Origin: Eonycteris spelaea
Lineage: Eukaryota > Chordata > Mammalia > Chiroptera > Pteropodidae
Direction of reading: 5' to 3'
DNA: 64,000 nucleotides
Assembly: GCA_003508835.1 (NCBI GenBank)
Contig: PUFA01000165.1
Coordinates: forward strand, 1,312,001 to 1,376,000
Shown here: positions 26,644 to 39,020 of the stretch, one piece after another
Layout: the number at the start of each line of letters is the position of its first letter
Position numbering within the stretch: position 1 is the first letter of the stretch
The notes under the pieces: generated by a model
The model's database searches: none
The model's input: only the letters and a program-made list of their open reading frames with translations
What the model was told of the DNA's origin: nothing
Translations under genes and position numbers: made by a program

Positions 26644-27234
26644 TTCATTTTAACTCTATGAGGTTGACAATTTCACTTCCACAAGAATCAAGTTCTTTGC
26701 AAAGAAACATGCTGGGTATTGGCTGTGCAAAGTAAGTCAGAAGTTGCTCTGTAGTTGCATGCTTTGGAATAAAAAGGATTGAATCATTCGTTAACCCTAC
26801 GTGTTACTATGTGATTCTTTAATTCCGATGTGTCTTGGGCCTCCTTCCAATGGTTACAAAGCACAGTGAAAAAATTAGTAATGTGCCATGAGTAGTTTTA
26901 AGTCTCTTCAAAAGCTTTTCCAGAACTCTCTGAAGAAGGGCGGTAGTGTTTAGGTTGTTCGGCGCTCAACACTGTTTGTTTATTGGAACCTGAATATAGA
27001 AATTAGATTAGAAAAATCTCTGTTCAACATGTTTTAATTTTAAAAAGTAATTTTCAGAAAATGATAAATAATATTCAAGTTTTGATTAAGACAATTACTT
27101 AAGCATGCTCCCAAATACTAGCAATGTCTCATATGTAGGTGATAATACTATATACTTCATTTTTTTATTTTCCTAGTTCATTTATGCATTTTTCTTCTTT
27201 TATGAGCTTATTACTTTCATAGTCAGTAATTATT

Positions 27235-27450
27235 TATAAAGTACTTTCTAAAATCACTACAGAAGCCCTTAATGGATGTCAGACCCTAGTGTATGTATTT
27301 TACAAGAATTAATTATGATATAGGAACTTTTATTTCCTTCCATTCTTACAGATGAAGAAACTGAAGCACTGAGTGGTTAAGTAGGTTGTCCAAGGTCTCA
27401 CAGCTAGCAAGTATTAGAGCTGGGGTTCAAATCCATACAGAATGACTGGT
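27235..27450 (-). repeat. MIR element
   Basis: Antisense MIR: 'cttccattcttacagatgaa', 'gaaactgaagcactgagtgg', 'ttgtccaaggtctcacagct', 'agcaagtattagagctgggg', 'ttcaaatcca'. Confidence 0.88.
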
Positions 27451-27764
27451 GGGTGCTTAACTTCTGTAGAAATATGTTAATATTTTTTAGAGCAAACTTC
27501 TGTTTCTTTAAAATTGCTATGATTCTCGCAAGGTCAGTAATTCCCCCAAATTCCCAAAGAATCTTATTTCTTCATGCCTGGAGACTCAAGCTCTACCTTA
27601 TGCTAAACTGTGGTTACTGGAAGTTCCAAAGATCATTGTCACTCTGTGAACACAGCTGTCTGATGAACACAGTTTTGTTCTTAATATCCTTTTAAAGAAA
27701 ATATTTCTGATTCCTTGGCCAGAGCGATTGAATTTGTTTTTCTTTTATGATAGTCTGATCTATG

Positions 27765-27826
27765 TATGTATATGTATATATATATATATGTATGTATGTG
27801 TGTGTGTGTGTGTATACACACAGATA
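27765..27826. repeat. Compound (TATG)/(TA)/(TG)n microsatellite
   Basis: Mixed TATG, TATA and TG units followed by their complement-like 'tacacacagatacatatata'. The two halves could pair as an imperfect hairpin. Confidence 0.8.
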
Positions 27827-28074
27827 CATATATACATGCGTTTATATTTACATAAAGGGTAAAATCTTCAAAAAGTTTACTATAAAGTTACCTTTGATTA
27901 TGACTTGGATTAAATTAAATATATTCTTCTAATGGTTTCTAAATTTTTCTTTTAAGGTCTGTCATGTTAAGCAAGTGGTTCTGATTTCATGTGAATGGAA
28001 AAATTAGAAAATCCATGGATTTGCAGATTGGTAGCCATTTTTGGTTGTGTCAGTCCTGAAGTACAAGTGAAGGG

Positions 28075-28195
28075 ATTCTAATCCAGACCGTGTGACCTTT
28101 GGCATGTTATGTAAACTTTGTTTGCATAAAATAATTTCGAACCAAGGCAGGTATGCAGTTGGCATTCAGTAAATGTTAGCTATCTTTGTCTTTTT
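28075..28195 (+). repeat. MIR fragment
   Basis: 'atccagaccgtgtgaccttt' and 'ggcattcagtaaatgttagc' are the middle and end of a sense MIR. Confidence 0.6.
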
Positions 28196-28878
28196 CATCA
28201 GCGAATTCATCATCGGTATCATCATCTCCCCCTAGCTTACTGTTTGGCCTGTAGGCAGCTGTTTCTGCTGTATTGTTCTGAGTCAAAGAAAGGTATCGGT
28301 TTGGGTTTGGTGAGGATCAGAAAGAGCCATATTTACTCAAGTGCCTTTGCCAGGGGAAAAAACCAGGACTCACAGTTGTAAGTCACCCATGTGAATACAG
28401 GTAAGTAACATAACCCCTCCATTCCTGTTTGTTTTTTGTACATTGAACAAAGATTCCTTTGGGTTTGACAGAGGCTACGATGATTCTCTCAGTATCCCTG
28501 TGTAGACTACACTAATAGTTTGAGATCACTGGCAAACAGGAATCTTTGCTTCCCACAACATGTATTTTCTTATGTATGGGGCAATGTACTGTAGTAATTG
28601 TTTCATTTAGTAAGTAATTATCATGACCAGTTGCTACGCTAAGGATTTTCCTTGACTATCTCACAGAGTCCTTATTATTTAACTTCTCTGCTCCTATTTT
28701 CCATATGTATTGACTGAGTATAATAATACCTCAAAGAAATGTGAAAAATTATTTAATATAATGTGTATTTATTATTTAGTAGTTGTCTGACAATCAACAC
28801 TCAAAATTTTTCAACTTTTATTAATATTTTTCTCATCCCCAATGACCAGGGACCAGAACAGTTTTAGAGTACTGTTGT

Positions 28879-29668
28879 TTGGAAATGCAAATCAAAACCA
28901 CTATGAGATATCACCTCACACCTGTTAGCACAGCTGTTATCAAAAAGCAAGAGAAAACAAGTGTTGGCAAAGATGTAGAGAAAAGGGAACCCTCATGCAC
29001 TGTTGGTGGGAATGTAAATTGGAGCAGCCATGATGGAAAACAGTATGAAGGTTCCTCAAAAAATTAAAATGGAACTATTATATGATCCAGCAATTTCACT
29101 TCTGAGAGTATAGCCAGAGGAAATTGAATCACTATCCCCAAAAGATATCTGCACCCCATGTTCACTGTAGCATTATTTACAAGAGCCAAGACGTGGAAAC
29201 CACCTAAGTGTTCATTGATAGACAATTGAATAAAGAAGAAGTGGTCCATATATATAATGGAATATTATTCAGCCACTCACAAAAAATGAAATCCTGCTAT
29301 TTGCGACAACATGGATGGACCTTGAGGGCATTGTGCTAAGTGAAATAAGTCAGACAGAGAAAGACAGATATTGTATGAGCGCACTTATGTGGGATCTGAA
29401 ATGCTCAAACTCAGAAACAGGCTGGTCATTGCTAGAGTCAGGGGATGAGGAAATGGGTTAAGGTGGTCAAAAGCTACAAACTGCCAGTTAGAAGATAAAT
29501 TAAGTTCTGGGGTGTAATATACAACATGGAACTAAAATTAATAATACTGTATTTATATTTGAAAATTGGTAAGAGAATAGATTCTAAAAGTTCTTTCTCG
29601 TCATAAGGAAAAAAATGTAGCTATGTGAGGTGATGGATTTTAACTAAAATTATCATGGTAATTGTATG

Positions 29669-29702
<34 letters not shown>

Positions 29703-29785
29703 TATAATCATCATGTTGTACACTTAAAACTTGTTAAACTGTTACACTGTTATATGTTAAGTATGTCTCAGTAAAGGGGAGGGGC
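28879..29785 (+). mobile_element. L1 fragment, ORF2 end plus 3' UTR (sense, L1MA-like)
   Basis: Begins 'ggaaatgcaaatcaaaacca', 'ctatgagatatcacctcaca' and continues through 'gcactgttggtgggaatgta', 'ggaatattattcagccactc', 'acaacatggatggaccttga', 'gtgaaataagtcagacagag' to a 3' UTR with 'aataatactgtatttatatt', 'gtgaggtgatggattttaac' and 'atcatcatgttgtacactta'. 5'-truncated and with many stops. It contains a (TATG)n array at about 29665-29703. Confidence 0.92.
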
Positions 29786-30369
29786 ATTCAGAGAAAATAC
29801 TTTTTAAAATGAATACAGTTATTTAACACCCTCCAGCCCCAACAACAAGCTTATAATTATAGCTGAGTGTGAGAGTCTACAATAGGTGCTTAAAAATAGG
29901 GGCCAGGCATCCTACTGGACCTGAAAGCCATGCCAAGTGGGCAGAGAGGAACAGATCTACCTTAAATGAAAGCATAGCATAGGCATGGGTGTTTAGGTGC
30001 ATGAGCTATAGCTGTACTTCAGTTAAATTGTAAGAAGAAATCCATGTTCTCTTAGATCAGCCTCTCCATTGTTTGATTTATGAAAAACTCTTTTTGAAAA
30101 ATCTCAACCTTGGCTCAGGTGAACCAAAGAACAGGAGATTTGTCCCTATTCAGGTTGAAAAACGGATGAGAAGGGATGCTGGTGACACCATCAGTATCCC
30201 AAAATAAGATGGATGAACTCCTTCCTGTGTGTCTGCTTGGGATTTGCCATCAAACCCATAGGAACCCAGAGTGCTACAGTAATTTAGAAGCAGCACTGGT
30301 CCCTTGGGTTGGGGGACATTAAGAACATTGCTGCTTAGAGGAATTGGATTGTGAACAGAATTTTTAGGG

Positions 30370-30815
30370 AAAGGTAGAATTTATTTTTTTAATTAAAAAA
30401 TTCTTTTTTAATTTTTAACAACTTTATTATAGTCTCTTTGACATTCAGAAATTATATATGTTTAAGGTATACAACTTGATGTTTTTATATATGTATACAT
30501 TGTGGAAAGATCCCACAATCAAGCTAAATAACTTATCCAACTACATAGTTATCCTTTTGTATGTCCTGAGAAGATTTAAGATGTATCCTCTTGGAAAATT
30601 TCAAGCATATAATACAGTATTAGTAAGTAGAGTCACCAGTTGTACATCAGATCTCCAAAACTTATTCATTTGACAGGACCGAACCTCTGCCTTTTAACCA
30701 TCTGCCCATTTCCCTTCTCCCCAGCCCTTGGCAACAATCAGGCTTCTCTCTGCTCCTAAGAGTTCAGCTTTTTAAAAAAGATTCCATGTATGTGATATCA
30801 TGCAGTATTTGTCTA
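30370..30815 (-). mobile_element. L1 3' fragment (antisense)
   Basis: Antisense L1 3' UTR: 'taaggtatacaacttgatgt', 'gtatacattgtggaaagatc', 'ccacaatcaagctaaataac', 'cagttgtacatcagatctcc', 'cttggcaacaatcaggcttc', 'gattccatgtatgtgatatc', 'atgcagtatttgtct'. Confidence 0.88.
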
Positions 30816-31164
30816 GGAAAGGCAGAATTTAAATGGAGAAAATTGCCGTAGAGATGTGGACAGAGAACATGAAGATCAGAAATATAAATGTGGCCATGGC
30901 TCCAAGAGTCCTGGGACTGGGAAGATCTGGTTGAGAAAAACAAGTTTTGGGGGACAAGAGGCAATAAAGTTAGGTGTGAAACCCTGAAAGGGCTTTCGCC
31001 TTCATCCTGAAGGCAAAGGGACCCACTTTCATTCATGCATTTCTGGCTAGGCGGGATCGCATATCCACTTGCCAGGACCATGGCTGTTATTGGGTCTAAT
31101 CAATGACCTTGGTAGAATGTGAGTGTCAAGTTCTCAAGAGACAATGTTTGTTGATTTTGCTTTT

Positions 31165-31345
31165 CCATGCTAACCACTGCTAGACTTGTGACCTGGGCAA
31201 GTCACAGAACCTCGCAGTCTTTTAGTTTTTCCACTTTAAGTCAGTTTCATAAACCCTTTCTCTGCTTCCCTTAGAAATAAAATAAGTCTAAAACAACTAA
31301 CTGACATAATGCCTGGCACTTAGTAAACAATTCAACACACTGTTT
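31165..31345 (+). repeat. MIR element, diverged
   Basis: Sense MIR: 'acttgtgacctgggcaagtc', 'acagaacctcgcagtctttt', later 'acataatgcctggcacttag', 'taaacaattcaacacac'. Confidence 0.7.
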
Positions 31346-34180
31346 TTATTTTAGTATCCTCAATAGAGGAAGTTATTAACCTACACTTGTCTCTGTGTTT
31401 CCAGATGTCCTCATTTCTCAAATTGTTAAACAGATGTAATTTTTGCTATTTGCAATAACTGCTTTGAGAAGTATAAGTTGTTGGAGAACAATAGGCTTTT
31501 TTTTTTTTTTCTTTGTTGGTTAACTTTGGCCAAGAGAGACTAGGTCTACCTTTTAGATTTTTAGTCTTATTTGGGTCTTTCCCCTATTCCCATCTCTCTC
31601 TTTCTTTTCTTTTATTTTTTTTATTAATTTTTTTTTAATCTCTGCTGGAATGTTGTCTCTTAACTGGTTTTCACTATTGCTTCTTTGCCCAAAATTCAGG
31701 TTAAGAAAGGAAGGTTTTTCATGAAGCAAACATTCACAGGTGTTCATCACCTCTTAGGGCACCCCAAGTGTGTGTGACTTACAAGAGAAAAAGAATACAC
31801 CATCATATTTGTTTGTGTAGAAACTAGGTTCAATGTTACTAGTAAAATCATAGAAAATTTTGGGCACGATTCTAGCCAGATTCTTCTCCGGCTTCAAAAT
31901 TAGCAAGTCTCATTCCAAGGTATGGAAAGATATGAATCTGGATTATTCACAATGAGAGTTGCTGGGCTGCAGCCTCATAAAAGGCAATTGCAGTAAACAG
32001 TGGGTTACTCCAGTGAGTTAATAGATCCCTTTGATTTATTTTTCCTTGCATTTGACCCCCATGTTTTCTACTTTGAGAACTTGGAGAAGGACTGGATAGA
32101 CCGATCTATTTATTTTGGACGTAATCTAGTCCTTCCTTTAATGAAGGGAAATGGGTTTGATGCAGCATCCAACTTAACATTTTAGACATTTTTTTAATAA
32201 ACTTGACTTCTGTTTTACTTCACTGTAATATTCATATTGCCTACAGTCATAGCACCCCAGGCTGTGGTCCTGTCAACTCTCATGAGCTAGACAGGCTCGG
32301 GCTTGGGCCGTGCTGGAATGGAATCCCTCTAAAAACAACTCAGGTGCCGGAGACTTGGTGGTGGTGATTCAGCATCTGGCAGCGGCTCCAGCATGGAGCA
32401 GCCAACCAGCGCCTCAGCAAGGTGCTTCTAGGGCCCTGTGTTAATAGGTGTGTGGAGTAGGAGTGTGGTGGCGGGTTGTTTCACCTCTCATGAGAGACTT
32501 CAAACAGACTTCTTGACTGTAGCCATTAAACTTATTTCAGCTGATTTTGCAAGAGAATCATAGATATGCTTTTTCGTTTTGTCTCATGAAAGTTTTTAGC
32601 CTTTACCTTTTTCGGCAAGAAGTGTTCTCTACTTAGATACTTTAATAAAAAAGGTTATTCATAATTGCTAATGAATATAGGGTTTGCTCACCCCTTTCTA
32701 CTTTCTAGGTTTGCTTTAGGGGTGGGACTTGCAGCAGAATGCACCCTCCTTTCTAGAGTCATCTGGTATTTCTGTGTCCATGTCTCCTGCAGTCTGTGTG
32801 TGAGGTGGCATGTTAACCCCCAAAGCAGAAATGCTGACAAGTCATGGCATGACACAAGGACACTGGTTACACAAAGGACACTGGCACAAAGTTACATACT
32901 TCAGTTCTCCTTCATGCCAGTATTTCTAAAAAAAAAAAAAAAAGAAAACATTATTTGTTATCTTTTCTCCCAATAAAATATACTGTAATCAATTGCCGAC
33001 ATTAAACTAAAAGCATACACACACAACTCTCAAATTCCCTGTCTTCATGTCTTTGCATTATTTGTTAAATTTTTAAGTAAAACAAAAATGAGAAATGTAA
33101 CTATTAAGTGTTGTAGCAGTGATAACCACTCCATGCATAGCTTGAAGAACACAAAATCATGTCAATAAGGATTTGGGTAACCTGACAATGGAACTAGATC
33201 TAGAAAGTGGAGGTTCAGGCTGGTATAGGTTGATAAAGAATTTGTAGTGGTCCAGGTGGTGGAAGGATGTTGTGTCATGGCCTCATTTTTCCCTACCCGT
33301 AATACCTTGGCAAACACTGCCCATGGCCATATCTGCTTTTGCAGTTAGGACAATGACAGTAGGGCTCTTCGAGTTTTCTATTTTCTGTTCCTTTTGATTT
33401 TAATTCCAATATATAATGTTTGAGTGCTATAGCAGTGCGGTTGTCTCTGCTCCGATTTTTCACCATGTCTGTCTAGATATTGTCTTGTTAACTGTTTGCA
33501 AAGACTGTGAACATTGTGAGAAATCCATGCCCTCTCTAAATATCAGCTATTGTGATGTGCCCTCAAAGCATAGGATATTTCCCCAGCTGTTAGAACTCTG
33601 AGGATGGATGGCATACACGGAACCTTTCCCTTCTAGGTCACTGATTCAAATTCAGTTTCCCAGTTGATCTAAGGCTTTTGCTGTCAGCCCTCCCTGTTTT
33701 GGGGGGTCATGCCAAGTGAACCAACTACCAATGAATGCTCAGTCTGTACCTTTATTTGCAGTATCATAGAGTAGACCAAGCAGTCACTGTTAAAGGCTCT
33801 CTGATTTTTTGATGATTTTACCTTCCGTATATGAAAATTTTAATAGGGAATGTGTTTTTGTAATTATTGTTTTACTTATGACACTAGTAATGTGACCTGA
33901 TATTTCCTTGGACTTCTAGTAATTTCACAATCACTAGAATCCTCTATGAAATTAGCTCACTTTTCCATTTTCACATGATAATCAAGTGCTCCATTTGTAA
34001 ATAGCATATGTGTATATGATAGTTATATAAATACGTATTTGCATTCTTGCTGGAAAACTCACTGTCTTGGAATGTTGTTGATTCTATGTGAATGCATCTA
34101 GTCCCGTCAGCCACTATGATTTTTTTTAAGTGATCCACACACTTTCTTTCCATCCTGTACTGCAGTGATTACTTTGTATA
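31346..34180. other. Unique intron, no recognised element
   Basis: Poly-T run near 31499-31511, poly-A near 32928-32943. No gene, RNA or confident repeat. Confidence 0.4.
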
Positions 34181-34988
34181 AAGCAAGGAGGTGTGATACA
34201 GTTTCCCTGCGTACGTAGTCCCAGGTCTTGCTACAGAGCAATTGCCAGATCGTTTCGAGTAATGAGGACTCGCGTTAGGATGGTTGTTAGTTGCTGGGAT
34301 TGCACCAAGATAGCACATTATTTCAGGGGAAAAAAGGCTCTCTGGAGGGACTCAAGGTGTACATAGGGGTTGAGAAATGAAAGAGAGAATATGATTTCTT
34401 TCCTCCTAAGCCTCTCAAGCTGCTTTTTATTGCTAGCTTTTCCTCCCACCCCCATATGCACAGTGACCGTTGATTAGCCTGTGAAATTATCTGAGAAACA
34501 GGTTTGATCTTGAGGGGTGGGGAGAGTCTAGGAAAAGAAATTAGAGGAAGAGTGGCTGACTCATAGCAGCCTTTGAAGCTGGAAGTGGGACAACTTCTCA
34601 GGCAGACAGGAAATAACCAGCTCTTCTCAACTGGCCAATAGCACATGTTGTCTTTATTCTGAGGGTGTTCAGGACCTCACACCCGATTGAAGAGATTCAA
34701 TCTGAACTGCTGTAAATTATCTGTGGGAAGAAACACATGTTCAAAGTTTGCAACTAGTTTTAAATAGTTTCAGATAGAAGAACGCATGGATGTATTTTGT
34801 TTTCATGTCCCACTTCCTTTTCAGAAAATCAAAATGAGTTTGATCTTTAAGAACAGCCAATTAGTAATGTCCTTGCATCTTAGCTAAATTCTAAAATTAT
34901 TTTGGGCAACTGATTGCAAGCTTTGTTTATATAAAACTGTGTCCAGCGGCATCTTGGGGAATCTCAGAATACAGATAGAGACCTAAGA

Positions 34989-35312
34989 CAGGAGTCGGCA
35001 GACTTTTCCGGTAAAGGGTCAGATAGGCTCTCTGGTTTTTTGAGCTTTGGGGGCCATACAGTATCTGTCACAAATACTTAACTCTACTTTGTGTCCATAG
35101 ATGGTATGTAAGCAAATAAACATGACTGTGTTCAAATGAAACTTTATGTGTGGACACTGAAATTTGAATTCCATTTCATTTTCACACATCACAAAATATT
35201 TTTCCTGTTATTATTTTCTCTACTGTTTAAATAAGTAAAAACCATTCTTATGAGCTGAACATAAACAGGTGATGGGTTAGATTTGGTCCATGGACTAGAG
35301 TTTGCCATCCTG
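34989..35312 (+). mobile_element. hAT-type non-autonomous DNA transposon remnant
   Basis: Starts 'caggagtcggcagacttttc', 'cggtaaagggtcagatagg' and ends 'ttggtccatggactagagtt', 'tgccatcctg', giving near-inverted ends (CAGGAGTCGGCA / TGCCATCCTG). Belongs with the mammalian family starting CAGGGGTCGGCAAACT; MER number not recalled with certainty. Confidence 0.8.
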
Positions 35313-36222
35313 TCACCCAAACATTGCAGTTAGTCATATTTTTGAAGACCTCTATGCATCAGCACTTATCTCAGATATCCTCACCAAGTATGTTATTTAA
35401 AAAAAAATTGTATGAAATGTTCTTCTACCGGCTTGCTTTGTGTATGTGTGCATGTTTACTCAAAACGTATTTTGTGTAAACTTGATGTTTCTTAAAATAC
35501 AGTAAACATGTTTTTGAACATCAGCTACCTTGAAAAACATGCTAAACATAGGGATTCCTAGCCCCTAAAATATAAGCACCTGCTATGAACTGGAGATGCA
35601 AATAGCTCAAAAGTTGTAAACATGCTTATGTAAAACATAGTTTATAAATAACAGATGGTATTTATTTACTAGGAATGTGAAGGCACTGATGAGAATAAAG
35701 TAATCTTGAACCAATAGAATGGAAGGTGTGTCAAAAATGTCCAAGTCTCCAATTAGAATAAAAGCATGGCCTGCCAAATTAGCAACCAAGCACCAGTTTC
35801 CCTGAGTACTGAGGTGGCTGTTGCCCATGGCGTGCTTACCATAAGGTGACTCCAACCCTTTGTGTAATTTTTGTACATGGAAGCAAAGATGACAGCCAAG
35901 GCAGAGAAGGAGACTAGCCAATCCAGAGATGGAGGCAGTGTATGCCTTTTACCTCTTTCTGTTAGCTCACAGAGCCATTTATTTTAGCTTATTGAAAGAA
36001 AATAAATGGGAATGTGTACAACTGGACTCTAAGTGCCTGGCTTTATCAGTCACCTGCACTTATACATCTTTGAACTGAGTCTTTACTGTAACCTGAGCCT
36101 AGAACTCAAATACAGCACTGAGTTATGCAGTACCAGGCAATCGTCACATCTGTCGTAAAGGAAACATTGACTCAACCCAGCCCAGGAACTGTCACCAAGA
36201 GTAAAAGGTCCCCAGAGCTGAG

Positions 36223-36234
36223 ATGGGACCTTTT
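36223..36234. repeat. Target-site duplication, left copy
   Basis: ATGGGACCTTTT, identical to 38696-38707; flanks the poly-T side of the L1. Confidence 0.85.
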
Positions 36235-36519
36235 TTTAAAATTTTTATTTTATAATTAAAGTTGACATTCAATACTATTTTACATTAGTTTTAGGTGTAC
36301 AGAATAGTGGTTAGACATTTATGTAATTCACTCATATTCATGAGTCTGTGTCTGTTTTGTTTGCTTGTTTATTTTGTTCGTTAGATTCCACATATACGTG
36401 AAATCATATGGTATTTGTCTTTCTCTGGCTTATTTCACTTAGCATAAAACCCATGTCATTACAAATGGCAAGATTTCATTTTTTAATGGCTGAGTAATAT
36501 TCCAGTGTGTGTGTGTGTG

Positions 36520-36555
<36 letters not shown>

Positions 36556-38695
36556 ACACCACCTCTCCTTTATCCAGTAATCTATTGATGGGCACTTAGG
36601 TTGCTTCCTATCTTGGCTATTGTAAATAATGCTGCAGTAAACATAGGAGTGTGTATATTTTTTAATTTGTGTTTTTTTTTTTGTTTGTTTGTTTTTGGAT
36701 AAATATCCAGAAGTGGAATTGCTGGGTTATAAGGTAGTTCTGTTTTTAATTTTTTGAGGAGCCTCAAAACTGTTTTTTGTTTTATTGGTGATAGCTCTTC
36801 TGACAGGTATGAAGTGATATCACATTGTGGTTTTAATTTGCATTTCTCTGATGATTAGTGATGTTAAGCATCTTTCATATTTCTATTGGCCATCTTTGAA
36901 GAAATGCCTCTTTAGGTCCTTTGCCAATTTTTTTAAATTGATTCATTTGTTTTTGTTTTTGTTTTTGTTTTTGTTTTTTGGTTTTTTGTTAGTTTAGTGT
37001 TGAGTTGTATGAGTTCTTTCTAAATTTTGAATTTTAACCCCTTATGAGATGGCATTAATTGGCAAATATCTTCTCCCATTCAGTAGGCTGTCTTTTCATT
37101 TTGTTGATGATTTCCTTAGCTATGCTAAAACTTTTTAGATTGATGTAGTCCCTTTTGTTTATTTTTTTCTTTTGTTTTTTGCCCAAGAAAAAAATATCAG
37201 AAAAAAATATTACTAAGAGCAATGTCAGAGAGTTTACTGCTTATGTTTTCTCCTAGGAGTTTTATGATTTGGGGTCTTACATTTAAGTCTTCAATCCATT
37301 TGAGTTTATTCTTGTATATGGTGTAAGATGATGGTCAAGTTTCATTTTTTTGCATGGGTCTGTCCAGTTTTCCCAGTGCTATTTGTTGAATTGACTTTCT
37401 TTACCCTGTTGTATGTTCTTGCCCCTTTCATAGAGTAAATGACTATATAAGCATGAATTTATTTCTGCGCTATCTACTCTGTTCCATTGATCTATGTGTC
37501 CGTTTTTATGACAGTACCATGCTGTTTTAATTACTGTAGCCTTGTAGTATAGTTTGATATCTGGTAATGTGATACCTTCAACTTTTTTCTTCTTTATTAA
37601 GATTGGTGTGACTATATGGGGTCTTTTATGGCTCCATGTAAATTTTAGAATTATTTGTTCTAGTTCTTTGAAAAATGTCATTAGTATTTTGATAGGGTGG
37701 CTTTGGACACTATGGACATTTTAATTGATGTTCATTTGTCCTACCTACGAGCATGGTATATGCTTTCATTTATTTGTATCTTCTTCAGTTTCTTTCTTCA
37801 ATGACATAATTTTCCAAGCACAGGTTCTTTCTTGGCTAAATTTATTCCTAGGTATTTTTTTTATACAATTATAAATGGGATTGTTTTCTTAATTTCTCTT
37901 TATGATAGTTCATTATTGGTGTATAAAAATGTAACTGACTTTTGAATATTTTGTATCCTGCTATTTTACTGAATTGATCAGTTCTAACAATTCTCTTGGC
38001 TGACTCTTTAGGGTTCTCTCAATGTAGTATCATGTCATCTGCAAATATGTTTTACCTCCTCTTTTCCAATTTGGATGCCTTTTATTTCTTTTTCTTGTCT
38101 GATTGCTGTGGCTATGACTTCCAATGCCATGTGGAATGAAAGTGGTGCAAGCTGGCATCCTTGTCTTGTTCCTTATCTTAAGGAAAATGTTTTTAGCTTT
38201 TCCTCATTGAGTGTGATGTTAGCCGTAGTTTGTTATATTTGGCCTTTATTATGTTGAGTTATTTTCCCTCTATTCCCACTTTGTTGAGAGTTTTTATCAT
38301 AAATGGATACTAGATTTTGTCAGACATGTTTTCTGCATCTATTGATGCGATCATATCATTTTATTTTTTAATATTTAATTTGGCGTATCACATTAATTGA
38401 TTTGAGGTTATTGAACCAAACTTGCATCCCAGGTATAAATCCTAAGTGATCATGGTATATGAACTTTTTAATATCTTGCAGGATTCAGTCTGGTAATATT
38501 TTGTTGAGGATTTTTGCATCTATGTCCATCAGGGATATCGGCCTATAATTATCTTTTTTTTCAAATATCTTTTTCTGGTTTTGGAATCGGGTTAATAGTG
38601 GCTTTGTAAAATGAGCTTGGGAGCCTTCTTTCCTCTTAAATTTTTTGGAATAGTTTGAGAAGAACAGATTTTGATTCTTCTTCGAATGTTTGGGT
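36235..38695 (-). mobile_element. 5'-truncated L1 insertion (antisense), 2.46 kb
   Basis: The tail is on the left as T-rich sequence, and the truncated 5' end is on the right. Minus-strand pieces of ORF2 are recognisable: 37379-37681 encodes a segment with [33 protein letters not shown] and HIDQWNR, and 36582-36767 encodes ELPYNPAIPLLDIYPK and TPMFTAALFTIAKIGS. Both are C-terminal parts of the L1 endonuclease/reverse transcriptase protein beyond the catalytic domain. Stops and indels break the frame. A (TG)n array and (TTTTG)n run lie inside. The 3' UTR 'gttgacattcaatactattt' resembles bat L1 from memory. Confidence 0.95.
36506..36553. repeat. (TG)n microsatellite inside L1
   Basis: About 48 bp of TG with one phase shift ('gttg'). 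Confidence 0.95.
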
Positions 38696-38707
38696 ATGGG
38701 ACCTTTT
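38696..38707. repeat. Target-site duplication, right copy
   Basis: ATGGGACCTTTT, identical to 36223-36234. Confidence 0.85.
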
Positions 38708-38884
38708 AAGTTATTTACATTGGCATTTGGTCTGGAACTTGAGTCACCCTTGGTTCTTACTTCCTAAAAGATAATTTTTTTCAATTCTTGTTTTCTCTCT
38801 GTCTATCCCCATCCCTCATACACACACAAACACATGTTCACATAACTTATCAGCTTAAACCCAAGTGATCTAATTTTATTTCCA

Positions 38885-39020
38885 AGCAGGATATATATAT
38901 ATATGTTTATATATGCATCAATTTCAGGTGTACAACAGTATAATTTGACATCTCTATACACTACTGAGTGATCACCCCCTAAAGTCTAGTTACTATCACC
39001 ATACAATTGACACTCTTCAC
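38885..39020 (-). mobile_element. L1 3' UTR fragment (antisense)
   Basis: 'caatttcaggtgtacaacag', 'tataatttgacatctctata', 'gagtgatcaccccctaaagt', 'ctagttactatcaccataca' are the antisense 3' UTR of Laurasiatherian L1. Confidence 0.8.

Noticed and set aside
37379..37681. 100-codon minus-strand frame as a host gene
   Set aside because: It is a fragment of the L1 ORF2 protein in a truncated, broken copy.
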